From Sabethes cyaneus (Eukaryota > Arthropoda > Insecta > Diptera > Culicidae), in NCBI RefSeq assembly GCF_943734655.1, contig NC_071354.1, positions 8,712,001 to 8,776,000 of the forward strand: a stretch of 64,000 bases of DNA, written 5' to 3'. A program made the position numbers and the translations under genes. Shown here piece by piece: positions 9,401-19,900 of this stretch (positions within the stretch are counted from its first letter, which is position 1; each line of letters begins with the position of its first letter). The notes beneath the pieces were generated by a model. It searched no databases and was not told the origin of the DNA. It saw only the letters and a list, made by a program, of their open reading frames with translations.

Positions 9401-12340
9401 GAAGAGACTCATGGCAAGTATCATTCTTGTCCACGTTTATACTCTGCTGACGCTTACCGCGCTTTCAGACCCGCGACCACTGGACCATTGAAAGATGATG
9501 CGCTCCCCGCTTCTATTTCTGCATCAACGGAACGCACGCCAAAAAGTATGATGGAAACCCTCATCCCGTCCGTCACAGCCGAGTATCGCTGTCCCGTCGA
9601 TTATGTCATCAGTCGCTGCCATCAGAGCCGTTCCGTTCCTGTGATCGGTACCGGTGATGAGGGTTTTCAATTTGCTTTCCCAGGCAAGTACCGACTTTAT
9701 AGTCCATCCTCGCTTCCTGATGTTCTCTCCATCCGTAGCAATGGTTCCTGCAGCGACATCCCTTGTCATCGAGTCTCCGTTTCCAGCGCTCACCTAAACT
9801 GCCATCCGCCGTGTACTCCAGCCTCCGAGCCAAACTGCGGAATTGTCACAGCTAGCAAGGTGGAAAATAACTACCCGAACGATGCATTGCCGATACTTGG
9901 AGTCGATAGGACACCGGGATGCACCGACAGTAGTCCTCATCAGTCGTCCCGGCCCTGCGTGTGGGTGTAGCGAAAGGGACTTCCAAAATTCCCTTCCAGG
10001 CAAGCGCACTACCGCCAATTTAGATCCTCCCGTTGATTCGTCTCCCGTTTCTAGCACATCATCCAACCGGTTACCGAACAGTACTCGCGACGTCCAGCAA
10101 GACATCCACGTGTACTACCAGAATGTAGGCGGAATGAATGCAAGCGTTCACTCCTCCACACAAATCTTCGGACCGAACTACGAAGTCTTCCGTTGTGACC
10201 GAAGTGCGCACAACAGCCGAAAATCAACGGGCGGCAGCGTTTTAGTAGCGGTTGATCGCCAACTCAAGGCCTCTGCCTTAGAACACAACGACTGGTTACC
10301 TGTTGAGCAAGTTTGGCTGTCTATAAATTTATCCGATCGCTCTCTATACCTGTGCGCTGTCTATTTCCCACCGGATCAAGTAAGGGACGCCGTACTCCTC
10401 AAGGCTCATATCCCAAGCAACAATGTGAGTTTTATTGTACTCTTATCGCGGTTTTCATGACCAATTTTGGTCTTAAATGCCATCATAAGAGTGTAATAAA
10501 ACCCAAATTGTTACTTGGGATGGCACCGGTTTCCACAATTTCTTCGGTAGGCTCCGCCTCTGATGATTTGCTAATTCTGGGAGATTTTAACCTCCCCGGG
10601 ATTAATTGGCGTGAACGCGGCAACGGCTATCTGTTCGTCGACTTCAGTTCTGTAACTCCTTCCCCGATCTCCACCGAGTTGTTCGACTGCTATAGTACAG
10701 CCACTGTGCAGCAAATTAACAAAATCACCACTGAAAACGGACGCTGCTTGGATCTTTGCCGGCACTGCTTCCGCAAATACTTAAACAACGTTGAGCGTAG
10801 ACTGAAGCGTAACCCCCAGTCGTTCTGGAAATATGTTAGTGCACAACGGAAAGACGACGGTCTTCCATCAGCCATGTTCCTTGGAAGCAACACTGCGACT
10901 CAATTGGATATGGTTTGTCAACTGTTCTCGCGGAAATTCTCCAGCGTCTTTATCGATGAAAGGCTGTCCGAAACAGAAGTATCGACTGCTCTAGTCAGCG
11001 TTCCAAATCTCAGCGATTCTCTCACTAACCTGTCTATTGATGATTCTATGATCAAGCAGGCCGCTTTGAAGTTGAAAAGCTCAACTTCCAGTGGACCGGA
11101 TGGCGTACTTTCAATATTTTTAATGAACTGCATTGATGCCTTGGCTGCTCCAATCCGACGTCTATTTAACTGCTCGATTAGCTCAGGCATATTTCCTTCT
11201 GCTTGGAAATCCGCTTACATGTTTCCAGTTCATAAGAAGGTGAACAATAGAAAAATAGACAACTACAGAGGTATCTTTGCCTTATGTGCATTATCGAAAC
11301 TCTTTGAGCTCGTTGTGATCGTGCCAATTTCCTCGTTCGTCCAGCCGTACATCGCTGATGAGCAACACGGACTCATGCCGAAGCGCTCAACGTCTACCAA
11401 TCTACTAACGCTCACTACGTACGTAACGGACTGCTTTGACGACCGTTCCCAGACGGACGTTATCTACACTGAACTCTCCCCCGCCTTCGACAAGCTAAAT
11501 CAAAGGGCATTGGAGGGCCGCTGCTTCAGTGGTTTAAATCGTATCTGACGAACCATCCTATCAACGTGTCTATCAATGGCTTCACCTCACCGGCTTTCAC
11601 CGCTTTTTCTGGAGTCCCACAAGGTAGCCATCTCGGACCGTTGGTCTTTTTTATTTATTTCAACGACGTCAACCTAATGCTCAAAGGTCCGCGGCTTGTG
11701 TTCGCCGACGACCTGAAACTGTTTTCGAAAGTTAATGATTCATCGAACACTGTCGCACTCCAGGAGCTACTGTTGATATTCGCTGGATGGTGCAAACACA
11801 ATCACTTGGTACTAAACCCCGACAAATGTGAAGTGATAACGTTCTTGAGAAAGCTGAATCCTATAATATTCGATTACCGATGATCAAGCGTACCCTTACG
11901 TCGTGTAGATTGCGTCAGGGATCTTGGGGTACTGCTGGACTCTAAATTGACTTGTAAACAGCATGTTTCATTCGTTGTCAACAAGGCCTGCAGAAACCTG
12001 GGATTCATCATGCGTATCGCCAAAAACTTCAACGATATTTATTGTTTGAAACACGTCTGCAAACACGTCGATTCTAGGATTCTAGGAAGACTCGGTCTCG
12101 CTTAACGCGGAACAATTCCTTCTTACATATACCGCATCGGAGAACTAACTACAGTACTTTCGGTACTATAACCGGCTTACAACGGAACTTCAACCGCTTT
12201 GTGTCCTACTTCGACTTTGACGTCAGCCGCAATGTATTGAAAACCCGATTTAGAGCTCTTGCTATTAGTTTTTAAGTAGTCAGTACGATAGAAAAATCTG
12301 TTGACTTTTAATTAATAAACAAATAAACAAATAAAATAAA
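9400..12340 (+). mobile_element. CR1-like LINE, decayed copy 1 (T1/Q type)
   Basis: Non-LTR retrotransposon with broken frames. The ORF1 remnant (about 9,488-10,030) ends in a SRPGPACGC motif also present in copy 2. ORF2 starts near 10,104 with the endonuclease (HVYYQNVGGM; later LLILGDFNLPGINW at about 10,570), broken by at least one frameshift and missing its C-terminal part. RT runs from about 10,760 to 11,880: FPVHKKVNNRKIDNYRG, FSGVPQGSHLGPLVF, and the catalytic FADD at 11,701-11,712. A frame break follows at about 11,548. The thumb and C-terminal region (DLGVLLDSKL, NLGFIMRIAKNF) run to about 12,060. The 3' end is a short (AATAAAC)n-like tail at 12,313-12,340. The order and motifs fit the CR1 clade; the family name is inferred. 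Confidence 0.85.
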
Positions 12341-12516
12341 CTTAAAGTAGGAAATAATATTGGATAGAAAATAGATTTAAATTGCACTTGAAATCGCGTT
12401 TGGAACTTGAAATCGGAGTTGAATTTGGACATGAAATTAGAATTGCATTTGAACTTGAAATTGAGCACAAATATGGCTTTAAACTGAACTTGAAATTTAA
12501 TTTTAACTGGCATTCA
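12341..12516. repeat. Diverged GGACTTGAAATT-like array
   Basis: Short repetition of TTGAACTTGAAATT-type units, related to the array at 4,540-5,148. It sits between the CR1 tail and a palindrome. Confidence 0.55.
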
Positions 12517-12679
12517 AATTAGTCTTGACACTGGCACTATTTTTGTGCAATTGATTACTTATCGCAAAAATAGTGACCGATTAAATTAAAAATTGCGGAA
12601 TTTTCAATTTAATCGGTCACTATTTTTGCAATAAGTAAATTAATCGTACAAAAATAGTGCCAGTTTCAAGCCTAATTTC
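12517..12679. mobile_element. 160-bp near-perfect palindrome (hairpin MITE)
   Basis: The left arm from AAATTAGTCTTGACACTGGC folds on the right arm ending GCCAGTTTCAAGCCTAATTT. The inner parts CACTATTTTTGTGCAATT and TATCGCAAAAATAGTGACCG pair with their complements. The centre is near 12,598 with only a few unpaired bases. A transcript of either strand would form one long hairpin. There is no coding capacity. Confidence 0.8.
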
Positions 12680-13186
12680 AATGCCAGTTCAATTCTTATT
12701 TTCAGTTATGTTTTGCCTTATGCTTTTTGCAGCTTTTTGGTATTTTCTTTTTATTTTCAGTGTTTTCTCATCGCTTTTCTATTATTTTTTTCATTGCCAG
12801 TTTTCGTATTCCTCAAACTCTATTTATCTCCTTTCTTTCTCATCTTTCGTCTTCGTCTGTTCCGTACTTCCTCTTTTCGATACCACATTTTTCCTTCTTT
12901 TTTGCCTCTTTATTCTGTTTTTGGATCGCTTTTCTCACTTTTCTTTTTCTTTTACCGTTATTTCTTTTTCTTTAGTCCGTTTTTCTTAATTTTCTTCTCT
13001 TGTTTTTCGCGTTTTCCTCTTTTTTGTCCATATTTCTTATTTTATATTTGTCGTTTCTTTCTTTCTTTGGATCATTTTTTTTCTATTTCCGGTTTGTTTC
13101 TCTTATTTTCTGTTCCACATTCCCTTTCTTATCTTGTTCTACTCCTTTTTCTCTTTCGAGTTTCCTTTTTTTAGTCGCTGTTTCTC
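12680..13186. repeat. Pyrimidine-rich diverged repeat block P4
   Basis: Same family as P1-P3. Colinear with 6,580-6,680 through CCAGTTTTCGTAT and TTTCGTCTTCGTCTGTTCCG. It ends where a terminal inverted repeat element begins at about 13,187. Confidence 0.65.
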
Positions 13187-13500
13187 CAAGCAAAGCAACC
13201 AAAAGTTCGGAATGCACTTAAGGAACGAACTCGGAAGTTCAAAATTGGTTCAAATTTAGTTCCGCAGGACTTTCTTGCTAAACAACATGATACTACATTT
13301 CCAAACCGAACTTGATTCCTAATAAAGTACCGTTAATATTTGTAGCAACTTGAAAGTTCATCATGCAACTTAAGGGTTCAACATGCGACTTGAAAAATCT
13401 ACATGCGACTTGAAAGTTCAATATGCGACTTGAAAGTTAGCCATGCGATTTGAAAGTTTGAAATTGAAGCGAAACTTCGACGCAGACACTGAAACGGCGT
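13187..13500. mobile_element. Left end of a TIR element, with tandem CATGCGACTTGAAAGTT units
   Basis: AAGCAACCAAAAGTTCGGAA (about 13,191) is the inverse of TTCGGAACTTTTGGTTGCTT at 19,878-19,897. Just inside lie about six 17-18 bp tandem units, CATGCGACTTGAAAGTT and variants, at 13,362-13,470. Together with the right end this defines a DNA-transposon-like element of about 2.2 kb once the nested gypsy element is removed. Confidence 0.6.
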
Positions 13501-13559
13501 TTTGATTGAATAGTGAAATTTATACTTCGGAATTAAAACAAAAAATGGATTTTTCTAAA

Positions 13560-14090
13560 ACAATAAAAAGAAATGGTTCGTTCTATGCCTGCGGTAAAGC
13601 GAGTGGTGGTTTCATCGGTATGGGTTGTGGCTGCAACGGTGCGGCGGTCAGTCGTAGTGGAGCGACTGGTGGTTCCAACTTTATAATTACTGGAGGTAAA
13701 GGCAGACCTGCACTATCCAAAACCAGCAGGTTTTGAAAGCTCACAGGATTCTGGTTAACCTTTTTCTTGCGTTGGTTGTTGGCTGGCCGCGCATCTGATG
13801 AGGACTCACCGGAGAGTTCCTCACATAAGGCCATCGCCTCATCGTAGGACTAGATGCCATTCTGCATGATCGTACATTTATATTTTAGTCATGCTTTTTT
13901 GGGGGTGATGTTGGCATCCCGAAGCATTTTTTTTTTCAAATCTTGAACTTGTTGTGAATTGGGTCACAGGATAATGTTTCCGGATTTGGAGTTTCGGATC
14001 CATTTTTCAGCTCATTGTGGCCCCTTGCATTCAAAGTCTCGACTAAGGCAAACGGCATATCTGTAATCAATGAAGCTGTAATTAATTTTG
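13560..14090 (-). pseudogene. Unidentified protein fragment, minus strand
   Basis: A minus-strand frame from about 13,865 to 13,584 reads SYDEAMALCEEL, then GESSSDARPANNQRKKK and a Pro-rich tail. Upstream in broken frames come AEKWIRNSKSGNIIL and QVQDLKKKMLRDANI. The peptide looks like real protein (acidic helix, basic patch, Pro-rich end) but has stops between segments. I do not recognise it; a gag-like or LINE ORF1 origin is possible. It lies inside the TIR element and could be its cargo. Confidence 0.3.
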
Positions 14091-14384
14091 CTAGTGTGAA
14101 GGTTTTCAGGCACTAGCACTGGTCCTCAACCGCGCGCCCCTTATCAATTTTCCAACACAAACAACCATAAATGAACTAATAAGAAAGACAAATTTCGGAG
14201 CATTAGTGGTTATCAATTTATCAGTGAAAATTTGATCTTTCATTCCCCAGCATTTATGCACTGTCCCAAGATGCAAAGTATATTGAACGCAGCACAAGCT
14301 GGACGTTCGCGGTAGTCGACAGAAGCTTTAAAATATAGAGACGCACCCGCCTTCCAACACCCGAGATCAATGAGCTAGTGCAAT
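14091..14384. other. No gene supported
   Basis: Mixed-composition interior of the TIR element, with no recognisable motif. Confidence 0.35.
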
Positions 14385-14570
14385 AAAGCTGGGGGCTTAA
14401 ACGTCTCTCTAAGACTGGACCCCTTCCCATCGACAGACCCCGCGTCCGGCCATCAGATCACAGGACAGCCACGGGGCCAGTGCAAAAATTCTACCAATTA
14501 TATCTAGCAGCACCGCCTAGTCGAGATTCGAACACACGACACGAACACCTAAGCACTTCTATTATTACAC
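14385..14570 (-). mobile_element. tRNA-like SINE, copy 2
   Basis: Carries the full set of family blocks: GGGGGCTTAAACGTCT, ATCGACAGAC, GGACAG..ACGGGGCCAGTGC, AGCAGCACCGCCTAGTCGAG and ATTCGAACACACGA (complement of a B box). Reads on the minus strand. It lies inside the TIR element. Confidence 0.7.
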
Positions 14571-15227
14571 GTAATCATTGTAGAGTGGTCCTTCGGCATT
14601 CAACCGGATCTGGAATCCCGCTTACATCCCCTTACTAACCCTAAACCCCCGATCGACCCAATCAATCCGACATTTTTCGGAAATATTTTTGATACCTGTG
14701 ATAAATAGGGATGAATCCCAGAATCATTCATCTATTAATTATCAGAGATCCCCATACTGGCCTTATTCTTAAGCGGAATAAGCACTTTCTGAACAACGCA
14801 ACAATCACATTTGGTACATTTTTACCCCGAGTCCCACTTGAAATCACAAAAGTCTTTGGACATGTACCCACATTCAGAAGTAAACGTGACCGCTGTTCAT
14901 TTACTGATTAGTTAAAAAGCCCTACACCACAACAAGGTTCAATTTTATCGTAGGGGAGTTCGAAACTCGAGGCAAGTTATGAAAATAAATTAATATTAAT
15001 AAACAATCATTATTCTTCTAATCTAGGTTTTCGATCTAAGCTTATCATTAATAACCAAAACAAATGGTTTAGTTAAGAAAAAAACAGGGAAAAGTGGAAA
15101 ATTACTTTTTAATTTTGAGATTATCGAAGTTGTTTTTTCGAGCTGAACAGCGTTTTATACAGCGACCTAGGCAAACTCTCTGCGAACTGTCTAGTTCTGT
15201 TTGCAAGTTGCTTAGCATTGTTACTTG
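14571..15227. other. No gene supported; 5' flank of the gypsy element
   Basis: Contains a 66-codon frame at 14,711-14,911 with no recognisable domain. The last four bases before the LTR, CTTG at 15,224-15,227, match the four bases after the 3' LTR. Confidence 0.4.
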
Positions 15228-15377
15228 TATAGTATCCTATTGCATATATAGATTCATCAATATAAGTTTCGATTATCAAGTAGGCACAGGTTTGCAGGAG
15301 TTAGACAGGTGAATATTCAGTTGATGAAATATAATCATTCTTTGTTCGTCCACCGTTAAAGGTAGTTTGTTACTACA
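15228..15377 (+). repeat. 5' LTR of the gypsy element
   Basis: 150 bp beginning TATAGTATCC and ending TTTGTTACTACA, identical base for base to 19,627-19,776. It contains a GCATATATAG TATA-like stretch and ATTCAGTTG, an initiator-like match. It lacks TG..CA ends, as in several insect gypsy elements. CTTG flanks both outer ends as a probable 4-bp target duplication. Confidence 0.9.
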
Positions 15378-15386
15378 ATTCAGAAG

Positions 15387-15404
15387 TGGGGTCGAGATTT
15401 TTTT
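15387..15404 (+). promoter_or_regulatory. Possible primer-binding site
   Basis: TGGGGTCGAG starts nine bases after the 5' LTR. TGG at this point could pair with a tRNA 3' CCA end. I cannot name the tRNA from the sequence. Confidence 0.35.
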
Positions 15405-15417
15405 TCAATTCAACAAA

Positions 15418-18400
15418 ATGCCGAGAATACGGAGAAGCATGTCACTGAATTCAAGACCTCGTCAACTTGAAAAATCAATTGAAACGGCTGAAATTCAAGC
15501 GGAATCATTTATAGAAAATCATCAAGACCGTGCTGCTGGTGGAGACATTCATGTTCAGGCTCATACTGTTCTTAATGCTCAAGATTGTGCTGCTGGTGGA
15601 GACGGTTTTTATCAGAATCAAACTAAGCAAATGGTCCTGTTACATCCCGAAGATGTCAAACGCATTATTCCTGAATTCAATCCGGCAAGTACGACGGCAG
15701 ATTCTTGGATTGCGAAGTTAGAAAATATCAAAACGCTATACCAGTGGACGGATCAAGCTTCCCTTCATTACGCAATAACAAGATTTGGGAAAGTTCCGAG
15801 GTTATGGTATGAAGCAGTTCAAGAAACGATCGTAAGCTGGGAGGATTTCAAGCGTGAACTAAGATCAGGATTTCCATCTCATATTGATGAAGCAGACGTT
15901 CATTGTCGATTGATTCAGCGAGCAAAGCTACCGGAAGAAGATTTCGAAAACTATGTCTATGAAATAATGGCGATTGGTAAAACGGTTCGTTTAAGTGAGG
16001 AAGCAATCATCAAATACGTTATTCATGGAATTCAAGACGAAAAATTACAAATGGTTTTGGCGACAAGTAAATTCGGTTCTATTGGAGAATTAATTTTGGC
16101 AATGAAAAGATATGCAAGTATGGTTAATATGAAGAATGGAGAAAGAAGCACGATTAATGTTACAAAGGCTGAGGAGCGGCGTACTTTATCGAGAAATTGG
16201 ATATGTCACAATTGCGGAGAAGAAGGTCATATTTCGCGGCGATGCGGTAGTGTTCCAGCGAAATGTTTGAACTGCAATCGTTTTGGTCATTTGGCAACAT
16301 TTTGTCGATTAAGAAGAGATGTAAGACAACAAGCAGAGGTATACAAAGATAATCGGAATGGGACATCATCCAGAGGAGCTGTTTTCACCATTGGTCCGGT
16401 AACATCAACAAGCCAAGGCAATGACGATAGGAACGAAAACGAATTAGGTAAAATAGCCAGAGTTAGGTTAACGAAAGACCATTTTTCAATGCGTTTAAGG
16501 TTTAATGATTATTTTAAAAACATTTTATCTTTATTTGATTCAGGAAGTTCCATTAGTTTAATTAAGCAGAGTGTAGTACCGCAAAATTTTGATATTGAAC
16601 ATTTTTCAAATGATTTAGAGTTTAAAGGAGTTAACAATTCAGCTGTAAACGTGTTAGGAGTAGTTAGTATCGAAATTTTAATTGATAATCTTTTATTTAA
16701 TCTTCAGTTTAAGGTTGTTCCTGATAACACCATGTATCCGGATTGCATCATTGGGCGCGATTTTATCAAGTCGAACGATGTAACTATTGAGCAAGACCGA
16801 CATTTTATTGAAATTCGGCGAAAATCATATTTAAATAACATTTCGAAGAATTTGGAAGATAATGAATTGTTTTTGAACCAGCTTTATTCTATAGAGGTAA
16901 ATGATACACATAGTTTTAATAATGTTGTTGATGAATTGGATATTGGCGACAATAATATTTCATTAGAGATTGTTAATCAGATCAAGTCACTTTTTGTTCG
17001 GCATTGTTTAAAATCAGAAATAAATTCGATACCAGATACTGTACACGAAATGTCAATTAAATTAACAGATCATAAACCTTTAAATTTTTCTGCAAGAAGA
17101 TATTCTTTTGCACAAAAGAAGGAAATAGAATCGACTATTGATAAACTTTTAAAAGAAGGAGTAATTACTGAAAGTAATTCACCATACGCTAGTCGCATAG
17201 TATTGGTAAAGAAAAAAGATCAAACCTATAGAATGTGTGTTGACTACAGAGAACTAAACAAATTTACAATCAAAGATCGCTATCCGATTCCGTTAATTGA
17301 AGATCTCTTAGATCAATTACGCGATAAAAAATATTTCAGTACGTTAGATTTAAAAAGTGGATATCATCAGTTGAAGCTTTCGAATGATTCACGTAAATAT
17401 ACAGCTTTTATTACTCATATGGGACAGTATGAATATAAAAGAGTGCCTTTTGGCCTTTGCAATGCACCATCAGCTTTTATGCGATTTATTCATTGCATAT
17501 TCCGAGATTTAGTGAAATCTGGTAAAATTTTAATTTATATTGATGATATTTTAATTGCAACAGAGACGGTAGAAGAACATCTGGAAATTCTGCAATCTAT
17601 ATTTAAAACGTTGAGTAGAAACAATTTATCGTTACAATTAGCTAAATGTAAATTTATGAAAACTGAGACAGAATATCTAGGATATAAAATTGATCATGGC
17701 GGAATTAGTCCTAGCAACAGGCACATCGAATGCATTAAAAATTTTCCACTACCAAAGAATGAATCTGAGTTGAATAGATTTATTGGTTTAGCAAGTTATT
17801 TCAGACGATTTATTCCCAAATTTTCGATAATTTCAAAGCCATTGTATAATGCTTTGAAAAAAGGCAAAAATAAAACGTTTGCATTTAATTTGGAACAAGT
17901 ATATGCCTTTGAAGTAATTAAGGAGAAGTTAATAAGCGAGCCTGTACTCAAAATTTATAATCCAAAAGCTCCTACAGAACTTCATACAGATGCTAGTAGT
18001 CATGGTTATGGAGCAGTGCTAATGCAGCAACAATCTGATGGATTTTTCCATCCAGTCATGTTTTTCAGCAAAAGAACGACTGATTCAGAATCAAAACTTC
18101 ATTCGTTTGAATTAGAAACTCTTGCCATTTATAATAGTATAAAACGATTCCAAGTGTATTTACAAGGTATCCACTTTAAAGTTATAACTGATTGCCATGC
18201 ATTAGCAGATACATTAAAAAAGAAAGATATAAATCCAAAGATAGCAAGATGGGAAATATTTCTTTCAGAATTTGACTTCGAACCTGTTCATCGTCAGTCG
18301 AAAAACATGCGTCACGTAGATGCATTATCAAGAATATATAGTATTCAAGAAATTGATAATTATAGTAGTGAATTTGAGAGAGCCCTTTTGGCTTGTCAAA

Positions 18401-19587
18401 TGAAAGATGTTGAAATTAATAAAATAAGGGAAAGTCTATTATTATTAGAAAATAAGTTTTTCGAATTAAGAGAAGGACTAGTTTATAGAAAATATAAAGA
18501 TCAATTATTGTTTTATGTACCCTGTGAAATGGTCAATCGAGTAATCAAGTCTTGTCATGACGATTTAGGGCATTTTGGGGTAGATAAAGTATGTGAAGTT
18601 ATTATGCGCTGTTATTGGTTTCCACACATGAAGAAAAGAGTAATAAATTATATTAACAATTGTTTACAGTGCATTGTGTTTTCGAAAAAAACGTTTAAAC
18701 AAGATGGACATTTAAAAAATATTGATAAAGGAAATATTCCATTTGTTACAATCCATATCGATCACTATGGTCCGATTACAATGAACAATTCCAAGTTTAA
18801 ATATGTTTTTGAAATAGTGGATGGGTTTTCTAAATTTATTAAATTATATCCATGCAAAACAACAAATACAAGCGAAGCAATCAAGCATCTTAAACAATAT
18901 TTTTCTTGCTACTCTGTTCCAGAAAGATTAATATCAGATAGAGGATCATGTTTTATTTCGAATAGTTTTGAAGCATGTATGAATGAATTTGGTATCAAAC
19001 ATATATTAATTGCAACAGGCTGTCCAAAATCAAATGGGCAAATAGAAAGATACAACAGACTATTGACACCTTTGATTGCAAAACTGATTGATACATTTCC
19101 TTCGAAAGGTTTATCCACGATTTTAAATGAAGCTGAATTTTTTATAAACAATACTATTTGTAGAAGTACAGGAAACACAGCTTCTAAACTATTATTTGGA
19201 ATTAATCAAAAAATGAAGTGCACTGATTCAATTAGGCAATTTTTAGAATCAAAATTAGACGTTGTAAGAAATTTACCTGATATTAGAAAACATGCCGAAG
19301 AAAAAATAAAAGTAAGTCAAGCTTATAACAAGCAAATACATGATAGTAAATGTAAAGTCAACAACATTTTTAAAGAAGGTGATCTTGTGTTCATTCCTCA
19401 TCATCCAGAAGTTGGATCGTCACGTAAGCTACAAAAACAATTCAAGGGCCCATTTGAAATAAAAAAAGTCCTTCCAAATAATCGATATGTTGTAACTGAT
19501 ATAGAAGGACAACAGAATAGTAGAGTGCCGTATAGTTCCATCTTCGATCCATCTAATTTGAAACATTGGAATCCAACAGATATTTAA
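15418..19587 (+). CDS. Ty3/gypsy retrotransposon Gag-Pol polyprotein, intact single frame
   Basis: 1,389 residues without a stop. ATG at 15,418 is chosen for its AAAATG context just after the LTR and primer site. Gag ends in two CCHC zinc knuckles (C263-C266-H271-C276 and C283-C286-H291-C296). The aspartic protease motif is D374-S-G. Reverse transcriptase has VDYRELNK, SGYHQL and the catalytic Y707-I-D-D. RNase H follows (TDASSHGYG with D858; HVDALSR). Integrase has a zinc finger H1047-x4-H1052-x29-C1082-x2-C1085 and catalytic D1115, D1174 and E1210 (35 residues between the last two), then a GPF module (KGPFEIKKVL) near the end. No env follows. The domain order protease-RT-RNase H-integrase defines Ty3/gypsy. 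Gag and Pol share one frame, so no frameshift is needed. The clade within gypsy is not assigned. Confidence 0.95.
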   Translation: MPRIRRSMSLNSRPRQLEKSIETAEIQAESFIENHQDRAAGGDIHVQAHTVLNAQDCAAGGDGFYQNQTKQMVLLHPEDVKRIIPEFNPASTTADSWIAKLENIKTLYQWTDQASLHYAITRFGKVPRLWYEAVQETIVSWEDFKRELRSGFPSHIDEADVHCRLIQRAKLPEEDFENYVYEIMAIGKTVRLSEEAIIKYVIHGIQDEKLQMVLATSKFGSIGELILAMKRYASMVNMKNGERSTINVTKAEERRTLSRNWICHNCGEEGHISRRCGSVPAKCLNCNRFGHLATFCRLRRDVRQQAEVYKDNRNGTSSRGAVFTIGPVTSTSQGNDDRNENELGKIARVRLTKDHFSMRLRFNDYFKNILSLFDSGSSISLIKQSVVPQNFDIEHFSNDLEFKGVNNSAVNVLGVVSIEILIDNLLFNLQFKVVPDNTMYPDCIIGRDFIKSNDVTIEQDRHFIEIRRKSYLNNISKNLEDNELFLNQLYSIEVNDTHSFNNVVDELDIGDNNISLEIVNQIKSLFVRHCLKSEINSIPDTVHEMSIKLTDHKPLNFSARRYSFAQKKEIESTIDKLLKEGVITESNSPYASRIVLVKKKDQTYRMCVDYRELNKFTIKDRYPIPLIEDLLDQLRDKKYFSTLDLKSGYHQLKLSNDSRKYTAFITHMGQYEYKRVPFGLCNAPSAFMRFIHCIFRDLVKSGKILIYIDDILIATETVEEHLEILQSIFKTLSRNNLSLQLAKCKFMKTETEYLGYKIDHGGISPSNRHIECIKNFPLPKNESELNRFIGLASYFRRFIPKFSIISKPLYNALKKGKNKTFAFNLEQVYAFEVIKEKLISEPVLKIYNPKAPTELHTDASSHGYGAVLMQQQSDGFFHPVMFFSKRTTDSESKLHSFELETLAIYNSIKRFQVYLQGIHFKVITDCHALADTLKKKDINPKIARWEIFLSEFDFEPVHRQSKNMRHVDALSRIYSIQEIDNYSSEFERALLACQMKDVEINKIRESLLLLENKFFELREGLVYRKYKDQLLFYVPCEMVNRVIKSCHDDLGHFGVDKVCEVIMRCYWFPHMKKRVINYINNCLQCIVFSKKTFKQDGHLKNIDKGNIPFVTIHIDHYGPITMNNSKFKYVFEIVDGFSKFIKLYPCKTTNTSEAIKHLKQYFSCYSVPERLISDRGSCFISNSFEACMNEFGIKHILIATGCPKSNGQIERYNRLLTPLIAKLIDTFPSKGLSTILNEAEFFINNTICRSTGNTASKLLFGINQKMKCTDSIRQFLESKLDVVRNLPDIRKHAEEKIKVSQAYNKQIHDSKCKVNNIFKEGDLVFIPHHPEVGSSRKLQKQFKGPFEIKKVLPNNRYVVTDIEGQQNSRVPYSSIFDPSNLKHWNPTDI

Positions 19588-19626
19588 TGGTGCACTTCGG
19601 GTCGAAGCGTTTTCAGGATGGCCGAA

Positions 19627-19776
19627 TATAGTATCCTATTGCATATATAGATTCATCAATATAAGTTTCGATTATCAAGTAGGCACAGGTTTGCAGGAGT
19701 TAGACAGGTGAATATTCAGTTGATGAAATATAATCATTCTTTGTTCGTCCACCGTTAAAGGTAGTTTGTTACTACA
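19627..19776 (+). repeat. 3' LTR of the gypsy element
   Basis: Identical to the 5' LTR. It starts 39 bp after the gag-pol stop. No convincing polypurine tract is visible in front of it (only CAGGATGGCCGAA). CTTG follows at 19,777-19,780. Confidence 0.9.
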
Positions 19777-19900
19777 CTTGAAACTTGAAAGTACGGTTAG
19801 TTGCTTAAAAATTAAGCTGAATAGAATTCTATTCATAATAATTTGGGTAGCTGATTAAGCTAAAAAATCCACTTTTTTCGGAACTTTTGGTTGCTTGGGT
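19777..19900. mobile_element. Right end of the TIR element
   Basis: From CTTGAAACTTGAAAGTACGG to TTCGGAACTTTTGGTTGCTT, inverse to the left end at about 13,191. It also contains the TTGAAAGT motif of the tandem units at the left end, in direct orientation. Confidence 0.6.

Noticed and set aside
14711..14911. 66-codon plus-strand frame
   Set aside because: No recognisable similarity or repeat of the frame elsewhere. Lies in an element interior of unknown nature.
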